Shown one piece after another: positions 1 through 5,960 of a stretch of DNA of 5,975 nucleotides (positions are counted from its first letter, which is position 1; each line of letters starts with the position of its first letter). Location of the stretch: NCBI GenBank assembly GCA_023623095.1, contig JAMNXX010000065.1, positions 1 to 5,975 on the forward strand, given 5' to 3'. The position numbers were made by a program, and so were the translations under genes. The stretch is from Bacillota bacterium (GTDB taxonomy: Bacteria; Bacillota; Clostridia; Peptostreptococcales; Thermotaleaceae). Below the pieces are notes generated by a model, which saw only the letters and a list, made by a program, of their open reading frames with translations, had not been told where the DNA came from and searched no databases.

Positions 1-338
1 TCCATCTCCTCAACCGCAACTTCTGCGATCGATTTTTTTAGGAACTTACTTCTTCCTATGTATTCCAAAGCACGCCGGAGTTCCGGCTGAAACACGATAA
101 TCAAAGCGATCATTCCCAAAGTAACCGTATTTTTCAGAATCCAATTTGTTACATAAAGCCGCATCCATTCGCTTAGCTTGGTCGCAATCAATAAGATCAA
201 AATGCCTTTTACGAGCTGTTCTGCCCTGGTTTCTCGGATCATCAATAATATTTTATAAAAAACGAATGCGATAATAATCATATCGATGATATCACGAAGT
301 CCGATCGTTGAAAAAATTTCTAAAACCTCTTTCACCAT
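1..338 (-). CDS. cdaA: Diadenylate cyclase CdaA, N-terminal part (cut by window edge)
   Basis: Membrane-bound diadenylate cyclase, which makes c-di-AMP from two ATP; the nucleotide controls potassium and osmolyte transport and cell-wall homeostasis in Gram-positives. Only the first 112 residues lie in the window. The reading starts MVKEVLEIFS and shows three hydrophobic segments (about residues 17-33, 44-54 and 72-84), matching the three N-terminal helices of CdaA. The family signature RAEQLVKGI lies at 39-47 and VFQPELRRALEYIGR at 82-96, leading into the cyclase (DAC) domain. The catalytic DGA and RHR motifs would lie beyond the left edge and are not visible. The start is ATG at 338-336, preceded by a GGATGAGGTG ribosome binding site. 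The gene is divergent from apgM. In most Bacillota cdaA is followed by cdaR and glmM; that side is outside the window. Family identity is confident; whether the full gene is intact cannot be seen. Confidence 0.93.
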   Translation of the reverse strand, partial: MVKEVLEIFSTIGLRDIIDMIIIAFVFYKILLMIRETRAEQLVKGILILLIATKLSEWMRLYVTNWILKNTVTLGMIALIIVFQPELRRALEYIGRSKFLKKSIAEVAVEEM

Positions 339-341
339 AAA

Positions 342-351
342 CACCTCATCC
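342..351 (-). promoter_or_regulatory. Ribosome binding site of cdaA
   Basis: On the minus strand GGATGAGGTG precedes the ATG, with 5 bases between GAGG and the start codon. It fixes the cdaA start at 338 and supports this ATG over other codons nearby. Confidence 0.75.
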
Positions 352-457
352 TATCATAAAAAAAAAGAATTCATATTCGAATTGCTGACAGCTTGCAAAA
401 ATTAGATATCTATTACCAATATCATCATATCCATATTGCTGCATCTCTTCAAGAATA

Positions 458-486
458 ATTATAACTTTTTTGATCGTTTCTTTCAA
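458..486 (-). promoter_or_regulatory. Sigma-A promoter for cdaA
   Basis: Read on the minus strand, a -35 box TTGAAA (486-481) and a perfect -10 box TATAAT (463-458) are separated by exactly 17 bases (480-464). Transcription would begin near 451, giving a cdaA leader of about 110 bases. The leader carries a short inverted repeat (CAATAT and ATATTG) and a run of T just upstream of the ribosome binding site. No known riboswitch is recognised in it. Spacing and match are good, but the prediction is by eye in an AT-rich region. Confidence 0.65.
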
Positions 487-623
487 AAATTTTGATTTAT
501 AAACGCGAAAATAGGTAATAAGAACGATAAGAATATCTAATCAATTACATGATTATACTATTTTTATAGCCATCTGCGTTAAAAAATAAACACCAAAACA
601 CCTATAAAAACACAAACTTCTGC

Positions 624-652
624 TTGAACCTGACAGTTTTTGTGATTGTAAA
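624..652 (+). promoter_or_regulatory. Weak candidate promoter for apgM
   Basis: TTGAAC (624-629) and TGTAAA (647-652) are 17 bases apart, each matching four of six consensus positions. The start of transcription would fall near 659, about 28 bases before the apgM start. An alternative -10-like TATACT at 554-559 has no good -35 partner. This is a low-confidence prediction. Confidence 0.3.
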
Positions 653-674
653 CAGAAGATTTTCATTACTTTTG

Positions 675-680
675 AGGAGG
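675..680 (+). promoter_or_regulatory. Ribosome binding site deciding the apgM start
   Basis: A perfect AGGAGG lies 6 bases before ATG 687. The reading frame is open further upstream to a TTG at 624, but that codon has no comparable site, and the extra 21 residues would not resemble the family N-terminus. The start at 687 is therefore chosen. Confidence 0.85.
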
Positions 681-686
681 GATACA

Positions 687-1904
687 ATGAATTATGATCA
701 AATCATACAGGAAACCATAAAAACCAATAATTCGAAGATCGTTCTTGCTGTCATGGATGGATTAGGAGATATCCGCCATCCTGAGTTTTCAGGAAAAACC
801 CCTTTAGAATATGCAAAAACCCCCAATATTGACAAATTGGCAGCCCAATCTTGCGCAGGAAGGATGTACCCAATATTGCCAGGAATCACTCCGGGAAGCG
901 GTCCCGCACATCTTGCTCTTTTCGGATATGATCCGATGCAGGTTACAATCGGAAGAGGTGTCCTAGAAGCGGTAGGAATCGGATTTGAATTAAGACCTGG
1001 AGACATCGCCGCAAGGTGCAATTTTGCTACAATGGATCAAAACAATCTGATCATCGACCGGCGAGCAGGTCGGATCGCTACAGAAGAATCCGAGAAATTA
1101 TGTGAAGAGTTAAGAAGCATCAGAGAAATTGACGGGGTGGAAATCATTATCATGCCTGGAAAGGGACATCGATTTGTGACCATATTTCGAAGCAAAGAGA
1201 AAGAAATTGGCGATCAGATTAACGATACGGATCCGCTGGAAGAAGGAAAACCACTGCTTCCAGCCAAGGGCAAAAATCCTCCATCCGAGTTTCTCGCTTC
1301 TGTTATCAATCAATTTGTTGAAAAGGGACTGCACATCCTGCGAGATAAATATCCTGCAAACAGTTTTTTGATAAGAGGCATTTCTTCAAAACCGGATATC
1401 CCCTCCCTCAATCAAAAATATCAGCTTGAAGCTGCCGCAATCGCTACATACCCTATGTACCGAGGAATCGCATCTCTTTTAGGGATGACACTCCTTCCTG
1501 CACCAGATTCCATAGAAGGATTGTTTCAAACATATCTGGAATTTAGGCAAAAATATGATTTCTTTTTCATCCATATCAAAGGGACGGATCAAGCAGGAGA
1601 AGATGGAGATTTTGAATCAAAGGTCCAATGTATCGAAAAAGTCGATCAAGCCCTGCCCGTCCTTTTGGAAAACAAACCAGATGTCTTAGCCATCACTGCA
1701 GATCATTCCTCCCCTTGCGCCATGCGTTCTCATAGTTGGCATCCTGTACCCCTTCTGCTTCACAGCGCATTTTGTGGAATAGATGATGTCCAGCATTTTG
1801 ACGAATATTCTTGCATTCATGGAAGTTTGGGATTGTTTGAGAGCAAATATCTGATGGGAATCCTGCTCGCAAATGCAAAACGCTTGGATAAGTTTGGGGC
1901 ATAA
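687..1904 (+). CDS. apgM: Cofactor-independent phosphoglycerate mutase, archaeal type (aPGAM)
   Basis: Interconverts 3- and 2-phosphoglycerate in glycolysis and gluconeogenesis without 2,3-bisphosphoglycerate; cytosolic, metal-dependent, alkaline phosphatase superfamily. The 405 residues match the family length of about 400. Visible motifs: VMDGLGD at 22-28 (metal ligand Asp24), GITPGSGPAHLALFGYDP at 66-83 (presumed phosphoserine nucleophile Ser71), KGTDQAGEDGD at 298-308, ADHSSP at 338-343 (Asp339, His340) and SHSWHPVP at 348-355 (His349). By analogy with classical iPGM, site one would be Asp301, residue 305 and His349; site two Asp24, Ser71, Asp339 and His340. Residue 305 is Glu where His is the usual ligand, which is unusual. 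The gene has a strong ribosome binding site and lies 101 bases before the first M42 gene on the same strand with no terminator between, so partial co-transcription is likely. Family assignment is confident; mutase activity is inferred. Confidence 0.92.
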   Translation: MNYDQIIQETIKTNNSKIVLAVMDGLGDIRHPEFSGKTPLEYAKTPNIDKLAAQSCAGRMYPILPGITPGSGPAHLALFGYDPMQVTIGRGVLEAVGIGFELRPGDIAARCNFATMDQNNLIIDRRAGRIATEESEKLCEELRSIREIDGVEIIIMPGKGHRFVTIFRSKEKEIGDQINDTDPLEEGKPLLPAKGKNPPSEFLASVINQFVEKGLHILRDKYPANSFLIRGISSKPDIPSLNQKYQLEAAAIATYPMYRGIASLLGMTLLPAPDSIEGLFQTYLEFRQKYDFFFIHIKGTDQAGEDGDFESKVQCIEKVDQALPVLLENKPDVLAITADHSSPCAMRSHSWHPVPLLLHSAFCGIDDVQHFDEYSCIHGSLGLFESKYLMGILLANAKRLDKFGA

Positions 1905-1916
1905 ATCAAAGATTTC

Positions 1917-1925
1917 TGATATAAT
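1917..1925 (+). promoter_or_regulatory. Extended -10 promoter for the M42 peptidase operon
   Basis: TGATATAAT is a perfect extended -10 element (TGn followed by TATAAT). No good -35 box lies 16-18 bases upstream; extended -10 promoters can work without one. Transcription would start near 1932, giving a leader of about 74 bases before the first M42 gene. It lies just 13 bases after the apgM stop codon, so it would allow the peptidases to be made independently of apgM. Confidence 0.55.
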
Positions 1926-2005
1926 GAATAATGCATGTCATGGCAATTTCTCTCAAAAAAACAGAAAACCTACTGTAGTATCTGCGTTATGGAAGGAGGA
2001 AAAAG

Positions 2006-3058
2006 ATGAATCTGGAGAATTTTTTAATCCAATTGATAGAAATCCCTGGTATATCAGGATTTGAGCAACCTGTATCTGCAGTTATAGAAGATACATGGAA
2101 TAACTATGTAGATCAAATCAAAAAAGATAAATTGGGCAATTTGATCGCCTATAAAAAAGGGAATGCTAGAAATCCTATTCGTATCATGCTGGCCGCCCAT
2201 ATGGATGAAATAGGACTGATTGTAAAAGATATTGATGAAAAAGGATTTGTGCGATTCACAAATATTGGCGGAATCGATGAAAGAACATTATTGGCTCAGG
2301 AAGTAATCATCCACGGAAAAGAGGATGTTTTCGGAATTATCGGCGCCAAACCCCCCCATTTACAATCTTCCGAAGAGCGTAAAAAAACGATAAAAATGCA
2401 AGATCTAATGATTGATACCGGATATTCTAAAGCAGAAGCGCAAAAACGGATCGCAATCGGCGATCCGATCACCATCCGAAGAAAAAGCATCCAACTTCAA
2501 AATAATCGAATTGCAGGCAAATCCCTTGATGATCGAGCAGGAGTTGCCGTGATCGCAGAATGTTTTAAAGAATTGGAAAAAATCCATCACCAATGCGATG
2601 TCTATGGGGTAGCCACCGTTCAGGAGGAAGTGGGAACAAGGGGTGCTATCACAAGCACATTTCATATTGCACCGGATATCGGCATTGCAATTGATGTAGG
2701 ATTCGGCGCAACTCCTGAGCTGCCTAAAGATGAGACCCTTGAGTTAGGTAAGGGGCCCGGATTGGGTTTTGGTCCCAATATTCATCCCAAAATCTACGAG
2801 CGCCTCGTTCAAACTGCTGATGATTACAATATTCCTTATCAGATGGATTTGGTCCCCGAAAAGTCAGGAACAGACGCTCAGGTGATGCAAATTAGCCGCT
2901 CCGGACTCGCTACAGGGCTTATCTCGATTCCGCTGCGATACATGCATACTTCTGTGGAAACAGTCCAAATCAAAGACATTCAAAATGCAGGAAAATTATT
3001 AGCATATTTTATCTCTAGCCTAGATAATGAAAACCTGGAGGGATTTTTATGCCGTTAA
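2006..3058 (+). CDS. M42 family metallo-aminopeptidase, paralogue 1 (CelM/YsdC/TET type)
   Basis: Cytosolic dinuclear metal aminopeptidase that removes N-terminal residues from short peptides; characterised relatives assemble as tetrahedral dodecamers. Older annotations call such proteins endoglucanase or cellulase M, a misnomer. The 350 residues are full length. All family active-site positions are present: His65 in AAHMDEIG, Asp175 in LDDR, catalytic Glu207 and metal ligand Glu208 in VQEEVGTRGA, Asp230 in AIDVGFG, SGTDAQ around Asp290, and His314 in LRYMHTSVE. The segment between His65 and Asp175 (about 70-165) is the inserted PDZ-like dimerisation domain. The start ATG has AAGGAGG 6 bases upstream. 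SGTDA and PLRYMHTSVE resemble the YsdC-like subgroup, from memory. No signal peptide or membrane segment. The last 10 bases overlap the next gene. Substrate preference cannot be read from sequence alone. Confidence 0.93.
   Translation: MNLENFLIQLIEIPGISGFEQPVSAVIEDTWNNYVDQIKKDKLGNLIAYKKGNARNPIRIMLAAHMDEIGLIVKDIDEKGFVRFTNIGGIDERTLLAQEVIIHGKEDVFGIIGAKPPHLQSSEERKKTIKMQDLMIDTGYSKAEAQKRIAIGDPITIRRKSIQLQNNRIAGKSLDDRAGVAVIAECFKELEKIHHQCDVYGVATVQEEVGTRGAITSTFHIAPDIGIAIDVGFGATPELPKDETLELGKGPGLGFGPNIHPKIYERLVQTADDYNIPYQMDLVPEKSGTDAQVMQISRSGLATGLISIPLRYMHTSVETVQIKDIQNAGKLLAYFISSLDNENLEGFLCR
3037..3042 (+). promoter_or_regulatory. Ribosome binding site of M42 paralogue 2, inside paralogue 1
   Basis: GGAGGG lies 6 bases before ATG 3049 and within the last codons of the upstream gene. 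The two reading frames overlap by 10 bases, so a ribosome finishing the first gene stops just past the next start. This arrangement favours translational coupling. Confidence 0.75.
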
Positions 3059-4089
3059 AACTTTTAAAAAATCTAACAGAAGCTTGTGGCGTCTCGGGAA
3101 ATGAAGACGAAGTAAGGAATCTGCTGCATGATGCCATTGCTCCTTATGTCGATGAAATTCAAGTAGATCCAATGGGAAACCTCATCGCCGTTAAAAAGGG
3201 AAAGGAAGGTTATCCTCGCATCTTGCTGGCCGCCCATATGGACGAAGTCGGCTTTATGGTGAAATCCATCGATGATAATGGATTCGTTAAATTTGTACCG
3301 ATAGGGGGGATCGACGAGCGCATCCTTATTTCTAAAGTCGTACAAATCGGAAAAAATAAAGTTCCGGGTGTTATCGGTGCAAAAGCGATTCACCTTCAAG
3401 AACCTGATGAAAGAAAAAAAACTTTAAAGCCAAATCAACTTTATATTGATATCGGCGCCAAATCGAAAGAAGAAGGGGAAAAACTCGTTAAAAGAGGAGA
3501 TTATATTTCATTTTCAAGTGAATATGTAGAATACGGTGATCAGCTTGTAAAAGCAAAAGCATTAGATGATAGGGTCGGCTGTGCCATCCTTGCGGAAATC
3601 CTCAAAGGTCACTATGCTTCTACCATCATTGCAGCATTCACCGTACAAGAGGAAATTGGGCTTCGAGGTGCCGGTGTAGCCGCATACCGCACCGATCCCG
3701 ATATTGCTATCGTGATTGAAGGAACAACTTGTTATGATGTAGCAGATATAAAAGAGCCGGATTATATCACGCAGCTTGGGCATGGTCCTGCATTATCGAT
3801 ATTGGACGCTGCTTCTTATTCAGACAAACATATACGAAATCGATTGAGCCGTATTGCAGAAAAAAACAACATCAAATTTCAATTCAAACAAGGAACAGCA
3901 GGAGGCAATGACGCGGGAAGGATTCATCTTACGAAAAGCGGAATTCCCACTGCAACTGTATCCGTACCCTGCCGCTACATACACTCTCCCGTATCCGTTA
4001 TGCATAAACAGGATTTTCAAAATTGCATCCGATGGATCGAGCTTTTTTTAGAAAGCATACAAAAGGAGGAATGGATCTATGAATCATGA
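3049..4089 (+). CDS. M42 family metallo-aminopeptidase, paralogue 2
   Basis: Second M42 peptidase, 346 residues, full length, cytosolic. Active-site residues are in register with its neighbours: His63 in AAHMDEVG, Asp173 in LDDRVG, Glu201 and Glu202 in VQEEIGLRGA, and His312 in CRYIHSPV. Two positions differ from both flanking paralogues: the fourth metal ligand is Glu224 (VIEGTT) rather than Asp, and the late substrate-side motif is GGNDAG (Asn287, Asp288) rather than GTD. Both variants occur elsewhere in M42 to my knowledge, so they point to a subfamily difference and not to loss of function. The dimerisation domain keeps the GVIGAKAIHLQ segment seen in paralogue 1. The start is set by GGAGGG in the tail of paralogue 1, and the end overlaps paralogue 3 by 11 bases. 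It is the middle gene of the three and most likely translationally coupled on both sides. Confidence 0.93.
   Translation: MPLKLLKNLTEACGVSGNEDEVRNLLHDAIAPYVDEIQVDPMGNLIAVKKGKEGYPRILLAAHMDEVGFMVKSIDDNGFVKFVPIGGIDERILISKVVQIGKNKVPGVIGAKAIHLQEPDERKKTLKPNQLYIDIGAKSKEEGEKLVKRGDYISFSSEYVEYGDQLVKAKALDDRVGCAILAEILKGHYASTIIAAFTVQEEIGLRGAGVAAYRTDPDIAIVIEGTTCYDVADIKEPDYITQLGHGPALSILDAASYSDKHIRNRLSRIAEKNNIKFQFKQGTAGGNDAGRIHLTKSGIPTATVSVPCRYIHSPVSVMHKQDFQNCIRWIELFLESIQKEEWIYES
4063..4070 (+). promoter_or_regulatory. Ribosome binding site of M42 paralogue 3, inside paralogue 2
   Basis: AAGGAGGA lies 8 bases before ATG 4079, within the end of paralogue 2. A nearer ATG at 4071 touches the binding site and is too close to serve as a start. 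The site supports translational coupling across the 11-base overlap. Confidence 0.8.
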
Positions 4090-5080
4090 GCAACATACAT
4101 TACTAAAAAAGCTATTAGAATCTTACGGCCCTTCAGGGAATGAAGAAAAAATCCGGGATATCATCCGGGAAGAAATTCGAGACTATGTCACTGAAATTCG
4201 AACAGATACGATGGGAAATTTGATCGCGATTAAAAAAGGCTCCGGAAAAAAAGTGATGATCGCAAGCCATATGGATGAAATCGGAGTGATCATTACCGGG
4301 ATTGATGAAAAAGGTTTTCTGCGTTTTTCAAATGTGGGCGGCGTTTCTCCTTATGTTTCATTGGGACAACGAGTCCTGTTCCAAGATGGCACCCTCGGAG
4401 TCATTGGGATGGAAGATTTAGAAAATATGAAGGACTTGAAATTAAACAAGATGTATATCGATATCGGTGCAGAAACAAAAGAGGAAGCTGCAAAAAAAGT
4501 TCAGATTGGGGATATGGCATGTTTCTATCAGCCAATGGCTGTATTGGAAAAAAATATCGTGTCAAAGGGATTGGACGATCGGATCGGTTGTTTTGTGGCC
4601 ATTGAAGCTTTAAAACGAATTCAATCCTCCACCAATGAGCTTTATTTTGTATTTACCGTTCAAGAAGAATTGGGGCTTCGAGGCGCTAGGACTGCAGCAT
4701 ATGGTCTTAATCCTGATCTGGGAATCGCCATCGATGTGACGTCTACAGGGGATACCCCGAAAGCAAAACCGATGGCTGTAGAACTTGGAAAGGGACCTGC
4801 CGTAAAAGTGATGGATAAATCCGTCCTCTGCCATCCGATTGTAAAGAAGATGATGATCGATACAGCAAACCAAAACCAGATTCCTTATCAGTTGGAAGTT
4901 TTAGAATTTGGAGGAACTGATTCGGGTGCGATCCATCTAACGCGCAGCGGCGTTCCTTCCGGTGTGCTGTCTATCCCATGCAGATATATCCATACTCCTT
5001 CTGAAATGGTATCAAAAAATGATGTGGAAAATGCGATCCTTCTTCTAACAAAGATTTTAGAAAAACCGATTTCGATATAA
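4079..5080 (+). CDS. M42 family metallo-aminopeptidase, paralogue 3
   Basis: Third M42 peptidase, 333 residues, the shortest of the set. Catalytic positions are complete: His64 in ASHMDEIG, Asp166 in LDDRIG, Glu196 and Glu197 in VQEELGLRGA, Asp219 in AIDVTSTGD, Asp281 in GGTDSGAIH and His305 in CRYIHTPSE. It is shorter mainly in the dimerisation domain. Between VIG and the IDIG motif it has 16 residues (111-126), where both neighbours have 22 and carry an AK-x-x-HLQ stretch that is absent here. This loop therefore differs in the part of the protein that sets subunit contacts in known TET particles. The gene begins inside the end of paralogue 2 and is followed 4 bases after its stop by a strong terminator, so it is the last gene of the operon. 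No secretion signal. Confidence 0.93.
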   Translation: MNHEQHTLLKKLLESYGPSGNEEKIRDIIREEIRDYVTEIRTDTMGNLIAIKKGSGKKVMIASHMDEIGVIITGIDEKGFLRFSNVGGVSPYVSLGQRVLFQDGTLGVIGMEDLENMKDLKLNKMYIDIGAETKEEAAKKVQIGDMACFYQPMAVLEKNIVSKGLDDRIGCFVAIEALKRIQSSTNELYFVFTVQEELGLRGARTAAYGLNPDLGIAIDVTSTGDTPKAKPMAVELGKGPAVKVMDKSVLCHPIVKKMMIDTANQNQIPYQLEVLEFGGTDSGAIHLTRSGVPSGVLSIPCRYIHTPSEMVSKNDVENAILLLTKILEKPISI

Positions 5081-5084
5081 AATC

Positions 5085-5117
5085 AGCCCATGCAACACAA
5101 GCATGGGCTCGTTTTTT
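5085..5117 (+). terminator. Rho-independent terminator of the M42 operon
   Basis: A perfect 9-base-pair stem pairs AGCCCATGC (5085-5093) with GCATGGGCT (5101-5109) around a 7-base loop AACACAA. After CG comes a run of six T (5112-5117). It begins 4 bases after the stop of M42 paralogue 3. There is no matching A-run on the left, so it acts on rightward transcription. Confidence 0.93.
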
Positions 5118-5173
5118 ACGAAAGATTTTTATAAAATAACCAAAAGAGCAAGAGCGCTATAAAAAATTATATT

Positions 5174-5202
5174 TTGAATGAAAACAGAATAGAATCTATA
5201 AA
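5174..5202 (+). promoter_or_regulatory. Sigma-A promoter for the EEP-fold hydrolase gene
   Basis: TTGAAT (5174-5179) and TATAAA (5197-5202) are 17 bases apart, matching four and five consensus positions. Transcription would start near 5209, about 70 bases before the start codon. It lies between the operon terminator and the gene, as expected for a separate unit. Confidence 0.6.
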
Positions 5203-5211
5203 GATATCTTT
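5200..5211. repeat. 12-base perfect palindrome over the -10/start region
   Basis: AAAGATATCTTT is a perfect inverted repeat that overlaps the end of the predicted -10 box and the expected transcription start. Its position is what an operator would have, but it is made of common AT-rich bases and could be chance. Confidence 0.4.
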
Positions 5212-5266
5212 TATAGTTAAATCAATTCTAGCGCTTTCATCATGCATGCAATCCTATGAAAACAAC

Positions 5267-5271
5267 AGGAG
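5267..5271 (+). promoter_or_regulatory. Ribosome binding site deciding the EEP hydrolase start
   Basis: AGGAG lies 8 bases before ATG 5280. The in-frame ATG at 5256 lacks any such site and would put the AGGAG inside the coding sequence, so 5280 is preferred. Confidence 0.7.
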
Positions 5272-5279
5272 ATGAGTTT

Positions 5280-5960
5280 ATGCAAAAAAATATCCGTTTC
5301 CTAAAAGTAATGACTTATAATATCCATAGTGGAAGAAGCATTTATCTATTTCCCCAATTCCATCGGCTCATTCAATTCTTACAAAAAGAACGCCCGGATA
5401 TCATTGGCATTCAAGAGATCAATGAAAATGGGAAAAGAGGATATCAATTCAGCAAAATGAAAGCACTTCTAAAAATGAACGGTCATTTTGCTCCCCTTGT
5501 AAAATTGGGAAACGGATATTATGGAATCAGCACATTTACTCCCTTTGAAATCATAGAAAAATATCTCGTGCCCCTCCCCAGCAAAAAAGAGCAGCGAGGC
5601 ATGCTACATACGGTGATTCGAATAAATGGCAAAAAAATGCATCTGCTAAATACGCATTTGGGTTTAAATCATAAAGAACGAATAAAGCAATTTCAAAAAA
5701 TCGAGAATTATCTAAACCTCTTAAAAGGAGAACCATGCATTTTAATGGGGGATTTCAATACTTCTGAACCCGTCTTTAAAAGCATCCATCTAATCGATTC
5801 AGCAAAGATAATGAATCAAGAAAATGAAGAAACATTGATGCATTCAAAAAAACGCATTGACTTTTTATTTGTTTCTCCTGATTTAAAAGTAACCTCTTAT
5901 AAAGTGCTGCGCGTCAACATGTCGGATCATTATCCTATTGTGATAAAAATAATCCTTTAA
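5280..5960 (+). CDS. Endonuclease/exonuclease/phosphatase (EEP) family hydrolase
   Basis: Magnesium-dependent phosphodiesterase or phosphomonoesterase fold shared with AP endonuclease, DNase I and inositol phosphatases; the substrate of this member cannot be told. The 226 residues carry the full motif set: MTYNIHSG at 11-18 (Asn14), IIGIQEIN with metal ligand Glu46, NTHLGLN with His126, LMGDFNT with Asp158 and Asn160, RIDFLFVS with Asp194, and SDHYPI with Asp216 and His217. There is no signal peptide or membrane segment, so a cytosolic location is likely. It is on the short side for the family, with little between motifs and no added domain. The protein is rich in lysine and its DNA looks more AT-rich than the peptidase genes by eye. 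It has its own promoter and follows a terminator, so it is probably not part of the peptidase operon. Whether another gene follows is not visible. DNA repair, nucleotide and phospholipid-like substrates are all possible. Confidence 0.88.
   Translation: MQKNIRFLKVMTYNIHSGRSIYLFPQFHRLIQFLQKERPDIIGIQEINENGKRGYQFSKMKALLKMNGHFAPLVKLGNGYYGISTFTPFEIIEKYLVPLPSKKEQRGMLHTVIRINGKKMHLLNTHLGLNHKERIKQFQKIENYLNLLKGEPCILMGDFNTSEPVFKSIHLIDSAKIMNQENEETLMHSKKRIDFLFVSPDLKVTSYKVLRVNMSDHYPIVIKIIL

Larger units (their letters stand above)
339..686. other. Divergent AT-rich intergenic region between cdaA and apgM
   Basis: A 348-base gene-free stretch separating two divergent genes. I see no convincing small protein gene, tRNA or riboswitch core. 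It holds the cdaA promoter (458-486, minus strand), a leader of about 110 bases for cdaA, a weak promoter candidate near apgM (624-652) and a 9-base inverted repeat (561-569 with 602-610). The strong A/T bias is typical of promoter DNA in low-GC Gram-positives and raises the rate of chance promoter-like matches. Confidence 0.7.

Noticed and set aside
551..559. TATACT at 554-559 as the main apgM -10 box
   Set aside because: No acceptable -35 box at 16-18 bases upstream, and the TG lies one base off the extended -10 spacing.
624..686. N-terminal extension of apgM from a TTG codon at 624
   Set aside because: No ribosome binding site precedes it, the 21 added residues are not family-like, and a perfect AGGAGG sits before ATG 687.
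1970..1978. CTACTGTAG as a terminator stem between apgM and the M42 genes
   Set aside because: Only four base pairs around a one-base centre and no T-run follows.
1873..2064. Short open frame bridging apgM and the first M42 gene
   Set aside because: It overlaps both genes in another frame, lacks a good ribosome binding site and has no recognisable sequence; it is a shadow.
2187..2205. 19-base identity between M42 paralogues 1 (2187-2205) and 2 (3224-3242) as a recombination tract
   Set aside because: It encodes the invariant LAAHMD metal motif, and the flanking DNA diverges at once, so shared codons explain it without gene conversion.
2006..5080. Reading the three M42 genes as cellulases (endoglucanase CelM)
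   Set aside because: The motifs are those of dinuclear metallo-aminopeptidases (HMDE, LDDR, QEE, C-terminal His); the cellulase name is an old misannotation.
5256..5279. Earlier ATG start for the EEP hydrolase at 5256
   Set aside because: It lacks a ribosome binding site, while AGGAG is correctly placed for ATG 5280, which starts 10 residues before the first motif.
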